DNA of 64,000 nucleotides from JAWKUK01 sp964402175 (lineage in GTDB: Bacteria > Planctomycetota > UBA1135 > GCA-002686595), in NCBI GenBank assembly GCA_964402175.1, contig CAYOBN010000016.1:12134-76133 (forward strand), in the 5' to 3' direction. Each line of letters begins with the position of its first letter. Position 1 is the first letter of the stretch. The translations under genes and the position numbers were made by a program. Below, one piece after another: positions 18,501 to 27,009 of this stretch. Below the pieces are notes generated by a model that saw nothing but the letters and a program-made list of their open reading frames with translations, did not search any database and had not been told where the DNA came from.

Positions 18501-20014
18501 GCGAAGCGCCGCGCCGCCTCGCCGACGAAGAGCGCCTCTTGCCTGCTCTGCGGGCGCAGCTCGACGAAGCCGCTGCGTTGCGCCGCAGCGCCGAAGCCGC
18601 AGCGGAGCTGGCGCAGGCGCGCCTGGACGAGCGCACGGCGGCCTTCCAGGACGCCGACGGCGATCGGCGCGTCGCGGCGAAGGCCCATGCTGCGGCCGAC
18701 GAAGCGTTCCGAGCCATCGGCGTCGCCGAGCCGACCGAGTCGGAGCGCGCCGCAGCTCACGCCGAGGCCGACCGACACACACAAGCTCTCGCTGCTCACG
18801 AAGCGCGCCGCGACGCGCTGTTGACGGCGCGCGGCCGGGACGAAGCCGCGGTGCGCGAGGCTGCGGCGCGGCTCGCCGAGTCCCGCGAGGCGTTGACCGC
18901 AGCGCGGCGCGAAGCGGAGCCCGCTGTCCGCCGCTGGAACGAGCTCCGCAAGCGTGCGGAGGAAGCCAGCCTCGTCGGCGGCCTCCTCGACACGACCGGG
19001 CCCGCCCATGAGCTGGCCGATGTACGCGGCCACGTGAACCTCCTGCACGCAGCCCACACGCGCCGCGAGGTGCTCTACGAGCGCCTGCGCGCAGCCCACG
19101 GAGGCGCGGCGCTGCTGGCAGAGTTGCAGCTCCGTCGCGACGTCAGCGATGCGGCCTTTGCCGATGTCTTCGTCGACCTCTGGCTGGCCGTGCGCGACTG
19201 GCTGCGCCGACGGCTGCCGGCGCAGATCGCCGAAGTCGATGACCCCCGCGAAGCGCTCCAGCGCCTTGCGGATCAGCTCAACGGCCTCGAAGAGCGCCTG
19301 CAGCGCCAAGAGGACGACCTACGCGGCGCCAGCGAAGACGTCGCCCGCGGCATCGACGTGCACATCCGCAAAGCACGCGGCCAGACGAACCGCCTCAACA
19401 CGAACCTGGAGGGTGTACGCTTCGGCAGCATCCAGGGCATCCGCGTCCGCCTCTCGATCGTCGAGCGTATGGAGCAAGTCCTGCGCGCCTTGCGCGGCGG
19501 CGAAGCCCAAGCGCTGCTATTCCAGGCCGACCTGCCGTTCGAAGAGGCGCTCGAAGAGATCTTCCGCCGCTACGGCGGCGGCCGGACCGGCGGCCAGCGG
19601 CTCTTGGACTACCGCGAGTACGTCCAGCTCACCGTCGAGGTCCGCCGCAAGACCGGCGCGGAGTGGGAGCTCGCGAACCCGACCCGCCTCTCCACGGGCG
19701 AGGCGATCGGCGTCGGCGCAGCGCTGATGATGGTGGTGCTCACCGAATGGGAGCGCGACGCGACCCTGCTGCGCGGCCGCCGCCAACACGGCTCGTTGCG
19801 CTTCCTGTTCCTCGACGAAGCGAACCGGCTGTCCCACGACAACCTCGGTGTGCTCTTCGACCTGTGTCAGACGCTGGACCTGCAGCTCCTGATCGCCGCG
19901 CCCGAGGTCGCACGCGCCGAGGGCAATACGACGTATCGCCTCGTACGGCGCGCCACCGCGGACGGGCGCGAAGAGGTCATGGTCACGGGCCGCCGGACGA
20001 GGACCGAGGCTTGA
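15554..20014 (+). CDS. jetC: JetC, MukB/MksB-like SMC ATPase of Wadjet
   Basis: 1486 aa. The N-terminal head has Walker A GANGAGKTT at 33-41. Residues ~220-1300 are mainly Ala/Arg/Glu-rich coiled coil broken near the middle by a hinge-like globular part (~680-790). The C-terminal head has an ABC signature LSTGEA at 1379-1384 and Walker B FLFLDE at ~1417-1422. This is the loop-extruding motor of Wadjet. The start ATG overlaps the jetB stop by 4 nt (ATGA). Length matches MukB-like proteins, with no sign of truncation. Confidence 0.94.
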   Translation: MSRTRAEALALVNWKGVFYERYTLDRHVTALEGANGAGKTTVMIAAYVVLLPDLARLRFTNLGETGATGGDKGIWGRLGERGRPSYAVLDFALPRGERVLAGVHLERKGEPALDATPFIVTGLADDVRLQDVLLVQHGDSELVPELSELRETAARAGGRLQSFNTAREYFATLFELGVTPLRLGTDEERNKLNEMLRTSMTGGISRALTSELRTFLLKEEAGLAETLQRMRANLDACRRTRTEVHEARRLEREIGGVFEAGQVMFAAAFLALRERADEQTRRVTEAEAAELASAEVWEAAEAALGSTLASLDQLDGQRIATQTALAAAEARYQKLTSALLALAELEVCRDSLAATLERLESADTARGAARAQLERCRADSRAAEEGYSRAAAGLADLQRGLEELHRRAGAYRHVTRRLGEARATLGPEGLPSQTETGFSDDAGACDARLDAARAELRRTDDERREVSTRSADAESHAKRHSLALRALETLAGAPATVENASALAEAELARFRAAALLASRLPAIEQDLAEAEHLAARQAAARARAVELGLDPAQLAPSARAALGASLEAAEDARRGHEEAARAHTSAAADALRRSRELSVAHSALVAQQPEWAAFAERAARIASFLGAPLDDRDTLRDARARLSDLLAALRAREASLGAEAEQLLETARELSAAGGPYPAELLRLRDALGATLFAAAFEDVGLDEAALLEARLGSLAQALVVDNVEAAALQAAERSEALEQVIFVPRDADALELSAATQDDPGARDVWVHEGVSLRVTRKPDHPRLGRRAREARAEQLRALAEQRTTALDAVRSERRQVERLVTDGDALLAGQAVWLAGDPAPRIQALASELEACASTVRASNEAARTSELAARAEAPRIEALRALLGEALLLDPPDHGERRARLAQERADASAARERVTHMAEPAAQIERELATLRLPPLAPSAIAALQQRADELRARRNTLEAGIEALEEVRANLPALGWSEAPRRLADEERLLPALRAQLDEAAALRRSAEAAAELAQARLDERTAAFQDADGDRRVAAKAHAAADEAFRAIGVAEPTESERAAAHAEADRHTQALAAHEARRDALLTARGRDEAAVREAAARLAESREALTAARREAEPAVRRWNELRKRAEEASLVGGLLDTTGPAHELADVRGHVNLLHAAHTRREVLYERLRAAHGGAALLAELQLRRDVSDAAFADVFVDLWLAVRDWLRRRLPAQIAEVDDPREALQRLADQLNGLEERLQRQEDDLRGASEDVARGIDVHIRKARGQTNRLNTNLEGVRFGSIQGIRVRLSIVERMEQVLRALRGGEAQALLFQADLPFEEALEEIFRRYGGGRTGGQRLLDYREYVQLTVEVRRKTGAEWELANPTRLSTGEAIGVGAALMMVVLTEWERDATLLRGRRQHGSLRFLFLDEANRLSHDNLGVLFDLCQTLDLQLLIAAPEVARAEGNTTYRLVRRATADGREEVMVTGRRTRTEA

Positions 20015-21000
20015 TCTGGCGCACATCGAGCGCGCAGCAGGCGCTGCTGGAGCTCCTCGTGCGAGGCTCTCTCAAGAGACGCCAGGGCCAGGCCGAGGCC
20101 TTCGACGCGCTCGCCGAGCTCCCTTGGACGAAGCTCACTGGAAGGCGCGACGAGCTCGCCCTCGTCGCAGAGCGCCGCGCAGACTTGATCGCTCTGCTCG
20201 ACCACGTGTGGCCGGATTGGGGCGCCGTGTGCGCCGCTCTCACCGCCAACGACCTTCCCGCGACACCGGAGGGTCTGGCTGCTCTACGGGACCGCGAGCG
20301 CTCGTTGAATCTGCCGACATTACCGGATCAGTTGAATCGGCGGACCGCTGCGGCGCTGCTCGGTCCGCATTCGAAGTCCAGCCTCTCGGACAGACGCACC
20401 GCTCGACTCGGCGACACGGAGACGACCCAGGACGGAATCGTGCGCGTCCGGCCGTCGTCGGGGTTGACCGCAGTGGGGCCCGCGGCGAGCATCGCGCTCG
20501 ATGCGGTAGCAGCGGTGTTCGGCGAGGTCGCGCTCCCAGAGCGGGCGCTGAAGTCCGGCGTGCGCCTCGCCGGTGAGGTCGCTGCAGTGCTCCTGGTGGA
20601 GAACCTCGGCACGTATTGCGACGTGCGGGTCCCCGAAGGCTGGATCGTCGCCCACGTTCCGGGCTGGGATACCGCGACCGTGAGCCTCTTCCTGCGCGGG
20701 CTCAGTCACGTCCCTGCCGTTCACTTCGGCGACCTCGATCCGAACGGCCTCCGGATCTTCCGCCACCTGCAGCGCGAACATCCCGACCTGCGCTGGTTCG
20801 TTCCAGACTTCTGGGCAGAGCACATGGAGCTCCGGGCGCTGCCGTGTGATTGGCCTGCGGAGCTCACCCTGGCCGATGCACCGGAGCTCGTGCAGCTGCT
20901 CGCAGAGCGCGGCGCATGGTTGGAGCAGGAGGCGATCGCGCTCGACCCGCGCCTCTCGGACGCGCTGCAACGACTGCTCCGCAGTGACGGCGATCCGTAG
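20011..21000 (+). CDS. jetD: JetD, Toprim-domain nuclease subunit of Wadjet
   Basis: 329 aa from TTG 20011, overlapping the jetC stop (TTGA). The C-terminal DUF2220/Toprim part shows the catalytic glutamate Glu197 in VENLGTY and the acidic pair Asp241/Asp243 in HFGDLDPNG, as in topoisomerase VI A-type Toprim folds. This subunit cuts the plasmid after JetABC extrude it. The N-terminal DUF3322-like region is short and the protein is shorter than the ~380-400 aa I recall for JetD, so a compact variant is likely. The TTG start is inferred from the 4-nt coupling and a GAGG just upstream. Confidence 0.88.
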   Translation: MIWRTSSAQQALLELLVRGSLKRRQGQAEAFDALAELPWTKLTGRRDELALVAERRADLIALLDHVWPDWGAVCAALTANDLPATPEGLAALRDRERSLNLPTLPDQLNRRTAAALLGPHSKSSLSDRRTARLGDTETTQDGIVRVRPSSGLTAVGPAASIALDAVAAVFGEVALPERALKSGVRLAGEVAAVLLVENLGTYCDVRVPEGWIVAHVPGWDTATVSLFLRGLSHVPAVHFGDLDPNGLRIFRHLQREHPDLRWFVPDFWAEHMELRALPCDWPAELTLADAPELVQLLAERGAWLEQEAIALDPRLSDALQRLLRSDGDP

Positions 21001-21028
21001 CGTCGGAGACATCCAACGCTGTATCGGG

Positions 21029-21062
21029 CGATCGCAATCGACGCGCGATCGTCACGTTTTTT
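21029..21062 (+). terminator. Intrinsic terminator after jetD
   Basis: CGATCG at 21029-21034 pairs with CGATCG at 21046-21051 (7 bp with the flanking C-G), followed after 5 nt by TTTTTT at 21057-21062. It lies 29 nt past the jetD stop and before the convergent thioredoxin gene. Confidence 0.55.
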
Positions 21063-21158
21063 GGCTACATGCAGCGATCGACTGGGCCCCATCGGGTGAG
21101 CCCGGCGCGGCTTCGACTGCTCCGCTGCGCTGGGTACCGCTGAAGCCGACGTCGACCG

Positions 21159-21401
21159 TCAAGTCAGCGGAGCCAACAGGACCTGCAGCTCCGCGGTGCT
21201 AGGGAGCTTCCCCGCGACCACCACCTTCCCGTCGACGACGAGCGCGGGCGTGATCATCACGCCGTAATCGGCGAACTTCATGAAGTCCGTCACCTTCTCC
21301 AGTTTGTACGGTGCACCGAGCTGGTCCGCGACGGACTTGGTGAGCTCCTCGAGCTGGTGGCACTTACGGCAGCCGGTGCCGAGGACTTTGATGTCGCGCA
21401 T
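21159..21401 (-). CDS. Small thioredoxin-like protein (redox-active disulfide protein 2 family)
   Basis: 80 aa, a minimal thioredoxin fold. The redox motif GCRKC sits right after the first strand (IKVLGTGCRKC), and the cis-proline region is MITPALVVDGKVVVAGK. This family is commonly encoded beside ArsP/YraQ-type permeases. Here it starts 4 nt after the permease stop, so it is surely co-expressed. It may reduce or relay the exported metalloid species. Cytoplasmic, with no signal peptide. Confidence 0.9.
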   Translation of the reverse strand: MRDIKVLGTGCRKCHQLEELTKSVADQLGAPYKLEKVTDFMKFADYGVMITPALVVDGKVVVAGKLPSTAELQVLLAPLT

Positions 21402-21405
21402 GGGT

Positions 21406-22722
21406 TCAAACCGGGTTCTGGGCCACGAATCCGAAGAGCCAACCGGCGAGCGTGGCCAAGAGCACCACCAGTAGGGCGAAGACGAGGGTCTTCTGCGCTC
21501 CGAGGATGGAGCGCAGTACGATGAGCGAAGGCAGGCTGAGCGCGGGCCCCGCGAGCATCAGCGCCAGCGCGGCCCCTTTGCCCATACCGCTGCCGAGCAG
21601 CCCCTCGAGGATCGGGACCTCCGTCAGCGTCGCGAAGTACATCAATGTGCCCGCGACCGAAGCGAAGGCGTTGGCGGCGAGAGAGTTGCCACCGACAGCC
21701 GTGGCGATCCAGTGGCCGGGGATGAGGGCTTCATGGCCCGGTCGCCCGAGCAGGAGTCCGGCAGCCAGGACCCCCGCGATGAGCAGCGGGAAGATGAGCT
21801 TCGTCACGTTCCATGTCTCGTCGAACCACTGCCGCCCTTCGCCAGGAGAGCGGGCGCTCGTCAGTGCGAGGCCTGCGACAGCGACGAGCATCGCGAGCTC
21901 GGGGTGACCGGGCGCGATCCAAGCGGCGAGCCCCAGACCTGCGGCGGTGAGCGCCAGGTGCGCGGCGGACAAGCCGATCCAACGCCAGCACATCACGGCG
22001 AACGCGACCGCCGCGCCACTGACAAGGTGCCACTTGATTCCGCGCACTGCGGCGAAGAACCCGTCGCTGGACTTCGGATCGCCCCAGTTGGCGAACACGA
22101 GGATCGCGATCATGGTCGCGAAGAAGCTGGCCGTCTGCCAAAGGGGACGTGGCTGCGGCGCCTCGGGCAGCTCTGCGGCCGCGGCGACTCGCTCGCTCTG
22201 CTCGCGGCGAAAGAGCCTCGCCATGCAGACGCCGAGGAGCACGCTGAACACGACGGCCACGACGCCGCGGGCGAGGCCGAGCTCGAAGCCCAGGACCTTC
22301 GCCGTCATGACGATGGCCAGGACGTTGATGGCGGGACCCGAGTAGAGGAACGCAGACGCGGGTCCGAGGCCTGCACCCATGCGATAGATGCCGGCGAAGA
22401 GCGGCAGCACCGTGCAGGAGCAAACGGCGAGGATCGTGCCCGAGACCGAGGCGACTCCGTACGCCACGGCGGGAGGCGCCTTGGGCCCCATGTAACGCAG
22501 CACTGCCCCCTGTGAGACGAACGTCGCGATCGCACCGGAGATCCAGAACGCGGGCAGGAGGCACAGGACCACGTGTTCGCGCGCGTAGTCACGCGACATG
22601 TGGAGGGCCTCGAGGAGCGCTCCGTTGAAGCGGCTGTTGCCGATCGGCACGAAATAGAGCGCCGCGAAGATGGCGCTGAACGTGGCCAGGCGCAGCCACT
22701 CGGAGCGGAGTTCGTCCTGCAT
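21406..22722 (-). CDS. ArsP/YraQ-type permease (DUF318)
   Basis: 438 aa with about ten hydrophobic helices arranged as two halves around a hydrophilic loop (~185-200). The family motif GTILAVCSCTVLPLFAGIY is present with its CxC pair, and a second-half counterpart is MLAGPALSLPSLIVLRSILG. ArsP members export trivalent organoarsenicals; other members have unknown substrates. Together with the adjacent ArsR-type regulator and thioredoxin this looks like a metalloid-resistance operon, but the substrate is inferred. Confidence 0.88.
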   Translation of the reverse strand: MQDELRSEWLRLATFSAIFAALYFVPIGNSRFNGALLEALHMSRDYAREHVVLCLLPAFWISGAIATFVSQGAVLRYMGPKAPPAVAYGVASVSGTILAVCSCTVLPLFAGIYRMGAGLGPASAFLYSGPAINVLAIVMTAKVLGFELGLARGVVAVVFSVLLGVCMARLFRREQSERVAAAAELPEAPQPRPLWQTASFFATMIAILVFANWGDPKSSDGFFAAVRGIKWHLVSGAAVAFAVMCWRWIGLSAAHLALTAAGLGLAAWIAPGHPELAMLVAVAGLALTSARSPGEGRQWFDETWNVTKLIFPLLIAGVLAAGLLLGRPGHEALIPGHWIATAVGGNSLAANAFASVAGTLMYFATLTEVPILEGLLGSGMGKGAALALMLAGPALSLPSLIVLRSILGAQKTLVFALLVVLLATLAGWLFGFVAQNPV

Positions 22723-22740
22723 GGACGGAGCGAGCGGTGG

Positions 22741-23034
22741 CTAGCGCGTGGAGAGGAGGACCTCGTGCCCGGCTTGGGCCGCACGGATGCACTGGCTGAA
22801 GCTCGCGACACAGGGCAGCGCGAGCGTGTCGTGCACTCGGTTGCCGCGGCGCTCGTCGCCGACGACCCCCGCCTCGCGCAGGACGGCGAGGTGCCGGGAG
22901 ACCGTCGACCAACCGAGGCCGACGAGCTCCACGAGGTCGCCGACGGGTCGCGGCCCGCCGGCAAGGGCCTCGGCGATGCAGAGCCGAACCGGGTGGCCGA
23001 GGGCGCGGAAGACACGGTCGGGGGCGGGAGCCAT
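22741..23034 (-). CDS. ArsR-family winged-helix repressor
   Basis: 97 aa from ATG 23034. The winged helix is clear: FRALGHPVRLCIAEALAGG, PVGDLVELVGLGWSTVSRHLAVLREAGVV and the wing GDERRGNRVHDTLA. Two cysteines near the C-terminus (LPCVASFSQC) and one in helix 1 (RLCIAE) could bind As(III) or another thiophilic ligand. It is the first gene of the regulator-permease-thioredoxin operon, 18 nt before the permease, and probably represses it. A longer open frame to 23142 lacks conserved sequence. Confidence 0.88.
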   Translation of the reverse strand: MAPAPDRVFRALGHPVRLCIAEALAGGPRPVGDLVELVGLGWSTVSRHLAVLREAGVVGDERRGNRVHDTLALPCVASFSQCIRAAQAGHEVLLSTR

Positions 23035-23273
23035 GGCGACAGTTTCGTCCTTGCGCGAAGCTGCGAAATACGTACCTCGGCCGGTTGGCGGGCACTCGAC
23101 TGCGCAGCGCGCGCCCGCGGGGGGGCTCTCCCAGAGAGCCACTCCCGCACCTCGCGGGCGATTCCTGGCGGAGCACCCCGCGACCGTCCGTTCCCCCCAG
23201 CGAGGCAGGACGCCAGAGAATGTGGATGCAATACTGGATGCGACCGACGGCCCCAGGCGCCCCCCTGCCCCCG

Positions 23274-23843
23274 ATGTCGACGCCCTCGCCCGCCCCGCCG
23301 GACATCACCGCTCTGCTCGCGCGCCTCGCAGGGGGCGACGAGGCAGCGCGAGCGGCAGTTTGGGAGGCGCTCTACGGCGAGCTGCGCCGCTGCGCGGGCC
23401 GGGTCGCTGCGCGCGCGGGCCAACGCGCGCCGCAGGCGACCGAGCTGATCCAGCAGGCGTACCTGCGGGTGGGCGGGGCCACGGACGGCCTGACCTTTGC
23501 GAGCCGGCGCCACTTCATCGCGTACGCGGTGCAAGCGATGCGCACGGCGCTCTTGGACCACCTGCGCTCCGAGCGCCAGGACGAGCCGTTCGACGCCGTC
23601 GCCGACGCGATCGCAGACCGCGTCGGCGGGGACCTCACGGGGTTCTACGAAGTGCTCGAGGAGTTCCGCCGGATCGATCCGGAGATGGCCCACGCCGCCG
23701 AGCTGCGCGCGATGGGTTACGCCAGCGAGGAGATCGCCGAGCTGCTAGGCCTGACCTTGCGCACGTTCGAGCGACGCTTCGCCCGAGCGCGGGCGCGCCT
23801 GCACGCGAAGATGCCATGGATGCCCAAGCCTGGTCCCGCGTGA
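23274..23843 (+). CDS. ECF-family RNA polymerase sigma factor
   Basis: 189 aa. A region 2-like segment (ELIQQAYLRVGG... RRHFIAYAVQAMRTALLDHLR) and a region 4 helix-turn-helix (AAELRAMGYASEEIAELLGLTLRTFERRFARARARL) are evident. It belongs to the Sigma70_ECF-like group common in planctomycetes, which is usually encoded next to a Ser/Thr kinase. Its 3' end overlaps the kinase gene by 28 nt, so the two are co-expressed and the kinase may control the sigma factor. Several in-frame ATGs exist upstream; 23274 was chosen because the conserved part begins shortly after it. Confidence 0.88.
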   Translation: MSTPSPAPPDITALLARLAGGDEAARAAVWEALYGELRRCAGRVAARAGQRAPQATELIQQAYLRVGGATDGLTFASRRHFIAYAVQAMRTALLDHLRSERQDEPFDAVADAIADRVGGDLTGFYEVLEEFRRIDPEMAHAAELRAMGYASEEIAELLGLTLRTFERRFARARARLHAKMPWMPKPGPA

Positions 23844-26347
23844 ACGGCGTGCTCGACCGCCTCGAGAGCGTCGAGGGGGCGGAGCGTGAGGCGCTGCTGC
23901 AGCGCGTGTGCCGCGGCGATGCGGCGCTGGAGCGGCTCGTGCGCGAGCAGCTCGCTGCGATGGCCCAGGTGAGCGAGGGGTTCCTCGGCGCGGGCACGCA
24001 GCCGAGCGGCTCGCCGGAGCTCCACGGGTATCGCATCCTGCGGCAGGTCGGACGCGGCGGCGGCGGCGTCGTCTACGAAGCCGAGCAGGAGAGCGCAGAC
24101 CGCCGCGTGGCCCTGAAGGTCCTGCACCACGACGATGACCTTGCGGGTGACCTGGCGCGGCGGTTGCGCCGCGAGGCGCGAGTCCTGGCGCAGCTCGCTG
24201 CGAAGGGCATCGCGACCCTGTTCGACGTCGGCGGCGACTCGCGCTCGACGTGGGTCGCGATGGAGTGGATCGACGGACACGACGTCGCGCGTGAGATCGC
24301 TCTGCACAGCACCGGCGAGCTCGAGAGTGACTCACGCCCGATTCTGCCGGGCTTCGACGAGCCAGAGCAACTTGTGCGCCGAATCGAGTTGATCGCACAG
24401 GTCGCCGGGACGCTGCACGAGGCCCACGAGCGCGGCGTGATCCACCGCGACGTGAAGGCCTCGAACATCATGCTGACGCGGTCCGGGGAGCCGAAGCTCG
24501 TCGACTTCGGGCTCGCGCGGATGATGACCAACGAGACGATCACGGAGTCTGGAGTCATCGCGGGCAGTGTGCACACGATGAGCCCTGAACAAGCGCGCGG
24601 GGCTGCGCTCGACCGGCGGACCGACGTCTATTCGCTCGGTGTGGTGCTGTTCCACCTCGTTTCGGGCCGCCTTCCCTACTCCGGCCGCGATGCGCTGGCG
24701 GTCCTGCGCGCGTTGGAGCAGGGCCGAACGCCGCGGCTCGGCCAAGTCGCGCCGAACATCCCGGCGGACCTCGATGCAGTCTGCGCCAAGGCGATGGCGT
24801 ACGAAGCCGACGACCGCTATCCGACGGCCGCAGAGTTCGCGGAGGACCTGAAGCGCCTCGCGGACGGGCGCCCCGTCGCCGCGCGGCCGCTGGGCTGGAC
24901 CGCGCGCCTGTGGCGCTGGATGAAACGTAAGCGGCGCGGCTTGACTGTCGCCGTGGCGGCGGCCGTCGTCCTCGGCGTGCTGGTGCTGCAAGCGCGTGTT
25001 GCGGGCCAGCGCGCGGAGCTGCTCGCCGCGCTCGACACGCTCGAAGGTCAAGTCGACACCCACATCGCGGCCTCGGACACTCCCTCGCTGCAAGCCGCAG
25101 CGGCGCGTTTGTCGGCGCTGGAGGGCCGCATCGATAGAGGCTCGTCGCTAGCGGCGCGCGCGACCCTGTTGCGCAGCAAACTGCGCAGCTTCGGCGCGCT
25201 GCGAGCGGAGGCGACACGCGCCGCGCTCGAAAGCGCGCTGGCGCCGCCGTGGAACTCGACGCAGGACCTGCGCAGCGTCTTCAGCCTGCGCGCGGCGCTG
25301 AACGACGCCGAGGCCTTGGCGGACCTTGGAGAGAGTGCTCCTCGCGCGCAGGACTCGTCCGCGGACTTCCCGCGCCTCTCGCTCGCCACCGACGGGGCCC
25401 TCGATACGGTGGACGTGCAGGTGCTCGATCCTGTGACGGGGCTCGTGCGCGGCGAGACCACGACGCTCACCTTGCCCGTCGCAGAGCACCTGCTCGCGCC
25501 GGGCAACTACCGCTTGACCATCCGCCGCCCAGGGTTCGGCACGCTGGAGCTGACCCGTTGGTACGGCGAGTGGGGCCGCCACTTCGACGAGGGCACACGG
25601 CGCCTGCGGGCGAGCGCACTGCTCGAAGCCGACATGGTGCACATCCCCGCTGGCACGACGAAGATCGTGCTGCCGATCAGCAAAGGCGGCACCTTCCAGC
25701 AAGTCACCGTCGAGGTCCCTGCGTTCTTCATCGATCCTTACGAGGTGACCAACGGCGAGTACGCCGAATTCCTCGCGAGCGTGCCGACCCCGACCCCGTT
25801 CGAACCACCGTACTGGTCCCTGGTCACCACCACCGCCGGCTGGCGCGACCTGCCCGTAGCCGGAGTGACGTACTACCAAGCCCGCGCCTTCGCCGAGTGG
25901 GCAGGCAAGCGCCTCCCCACCGAGCCCGAATGGAACCGCGCGCTCGAAGGCGCCGAGGAACGCCCCTTCCCGTGGGGCACCGACCCGGCACCCCTCGCGA
26001 GCCTCTTCCGACCGAACGAGGCCGCAGACGATCCAGACCTCGAGCCTGCGGAGCGCGTTCGAGCGTGGATGTCCGCGCTGCACCCTGCGCGCACCCGCAC
26101 CACGGACAGCACCCTCGACACGCCCCCCATCCTGCACCTCGCCGGCAACGTCGCCGAGTGGACGGAGACGATGGCCCTGGGCGAAGTCGAAGGCCGCCTC
26201 CACGAGCTCCCCACCCACCGCCGCGGCAAAGGCTGGAGCTGGCGCGGCCGCACCAGCTCGTTCCTGAAGCAGTACCACGAGGTCCAAGCGACCTTCGTGG
26301 AATCCACCCCGACGCGCGGGATTCGCTGCGCGAGAAGTGCACCATGA
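23816..26347 (+). CDS. Membrane Ser/Thr protein kinase fused to FGE-sulfatase-like domain
   Basis: 843 aa. Kinase domain ~70-345: GRGGGGVVYEAE loop, Lys101 in VALKV, HRDVKASN (210-217, Asp212) and DFG (230-232), all catalytic residues intact. A single TM helix follows at ~378-397 after a basic KRKRRG stretch. An extracytoplasmic region ends in an FGE-sulfatase/SUMF1-like domain (~600-840: IDPYEVTNGEYAEF, TYYQARAFAEWAGKRLPTEP, PFPWG, GNVAEWTE). These domains in bacterial kinases are generally thought to act as sensor or lectin-like modules rather than enzymes. Overlapping an ECF sigma gene suggests a signal-transduction pair. Confidence 0.92.
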   Translation: MDAQAWSRVNGVLDRLESVEGAEREALLQRVCRGDAALERLVREQLAAMAQVSEGFLGAGTQPSGSPELHGYRILRQVGRGGGGVVYEAEQESADRRVALKVLHHDDDLAGDLARRLRREARVLAQLAAKGIATLFDVGGDSRSTWVAMEWIDGHDVAREIALHSTGELESDSRPILPGFDEPEQLVRRIELIAQVAGTLHEAHERGVIHRDVKASNIMLTRSGEPKLVDFGLARMMTNETITESGVIAGSVHTMSPEQARGAALDRRTDVYSLGVVLFHLVSGRLPYSGRDALAVLRALEQGRTPRLGQVAPNIPADLDAVCAKAMAYEADDRYPTAAEFAEDLKRLADGRPVAARPLGWTARLWRWMKRKRRGLTVAVAAAVVLGVLVLQARVAGQRAELLAALDTLEGQVDTHIAASDTPSLQAAAARLSALEGRIDRGSSLAARATLLRSKLRSFGALRAEATRAALESALAPPWNSTQDLRSVFSLRAALNDAEALADLGESAPRAQDSSADFPRLSLATDGALDTVDVQVLDPVTGLVRGETTTLTLPVAEHLLAPGNYRLTIRRPGFGTLELTRWYGEWGRHFDEGTRRLRASALLEADMVHIPAGTTKIVLPISKGGTFQQVTVEVPAFFIDPYEVTNGEYAEFLASVPTPTPFEPPYWSLVTTTAGWRDLPVAGVTYYQARAFAEWAGKRLPTEPEWNRALEGAEERPFPWGTDPAPLASLFRPNEAADDPDLEPAERVRAWMSALHPARTRTTDSTLDTPPILHLAGNVAEWTETMALGEVEGRLHELPTHRRGKGWSWRGRTSSFLKQYHEVQATFVESTPTRGIRCARSAP

Positions 26348-26976
26348 CCGAACTGAAGCCAAGGAACCTCGAAGCACACCTCCGGCTATGCATCTCGATG
26401 CACCGCCACATGACGCGTTACGCTCACATCATCGAGCAGGATCAGGACTTCAAGGATTCGTTCAATGCGACGCTACCGACGCGCAGGAACGCTGAGGGAG
26501 GCCTCGAGACGGTCTCCAAGCTATCGGTCGCGATCCCTTCGACCAGCGCGTTCGTCGGACCTCAGATCATGTCGTTGCACACCGTGATGTATGAGTTCCA
26601 CGAACATGCGAAGGAGCAGAAGTGGATCGAGGCGATCAACGACGCGCTGAAGGACCTCCGGACGACCGACCATGGCACCCTGAGCGTCAGCAAGGAGAGC
26701 GCCGGAGACGGATGGTGCAGCCCGATACCCGGTACAGTGAAATGGGAGATCATCCGCTGCTACGAACTGGAGGTGGCCCCATCCGCTTCCGCAGGTCTCC
26801 CCGCGGAAGCCGCCGGCAAGCTCCCGGCCACCCTCTTCGACGCGGTCGAGCACTACAAGAAGAAGAAGGGGAAACAGAATCGCGACGACGATGCCGCCTC
26901 GATGCGCGAACGCGAAGCCTTGGCGATCCTGGCCAGCACGCGCATGATGGCGGTCCTGACGGTCTTCGAGAAGTGA
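26344..26976 (+). CDS. Protein of unknown function coupled to the kinase gene
   Basis: 210 aa, starting at an ATG overlapping the kinase stop by 4 nt (ATGA), so it is translationally coupled. I do not recognise the family. It is a soluble, mostly helical protein with no signal peptide or TM helix, with an N-terminal LEAHLRLCISMHRHMTRYAH helix and a lysine-rich EHYKKKKGKQ stretch near 170. Its base composition is somewhat less GC-biased than its neighbours. Being third in an ECF-kinase-X unit suggests it is a kinase target or effector, an inference from position only. Confidence 0.75.
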   Translation: MTELKPRNLEAHLRLCISMHRHMTRYAHIIEQDQDFKDSFNATLPTRRNAEGGLETVSKLSVAIPSTSAFVGPQIMSLHTVMYEFHEHAKEQKWIEAINDALKDLRTTDHGTLSVSKESAGDGWCSPIPGTVKWEIIRCYELEVAPSASAGLPAEAAGKLPATLFDAVEHYKKKKGKQNRDDDAASMREREALAILASTRMMAVLTVFEK

Positions 26977-27009
26977 ACGTCAGCAACGGGTCGCTCCCGG
27001 AGCTCGCGC

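Noticed and set aside
16691..19309. Long minus-strand frames opposite jetC
   Set aside because: Mirror images of the coiled-coil Ala/Arg/Glu codons; no start context or motifs.
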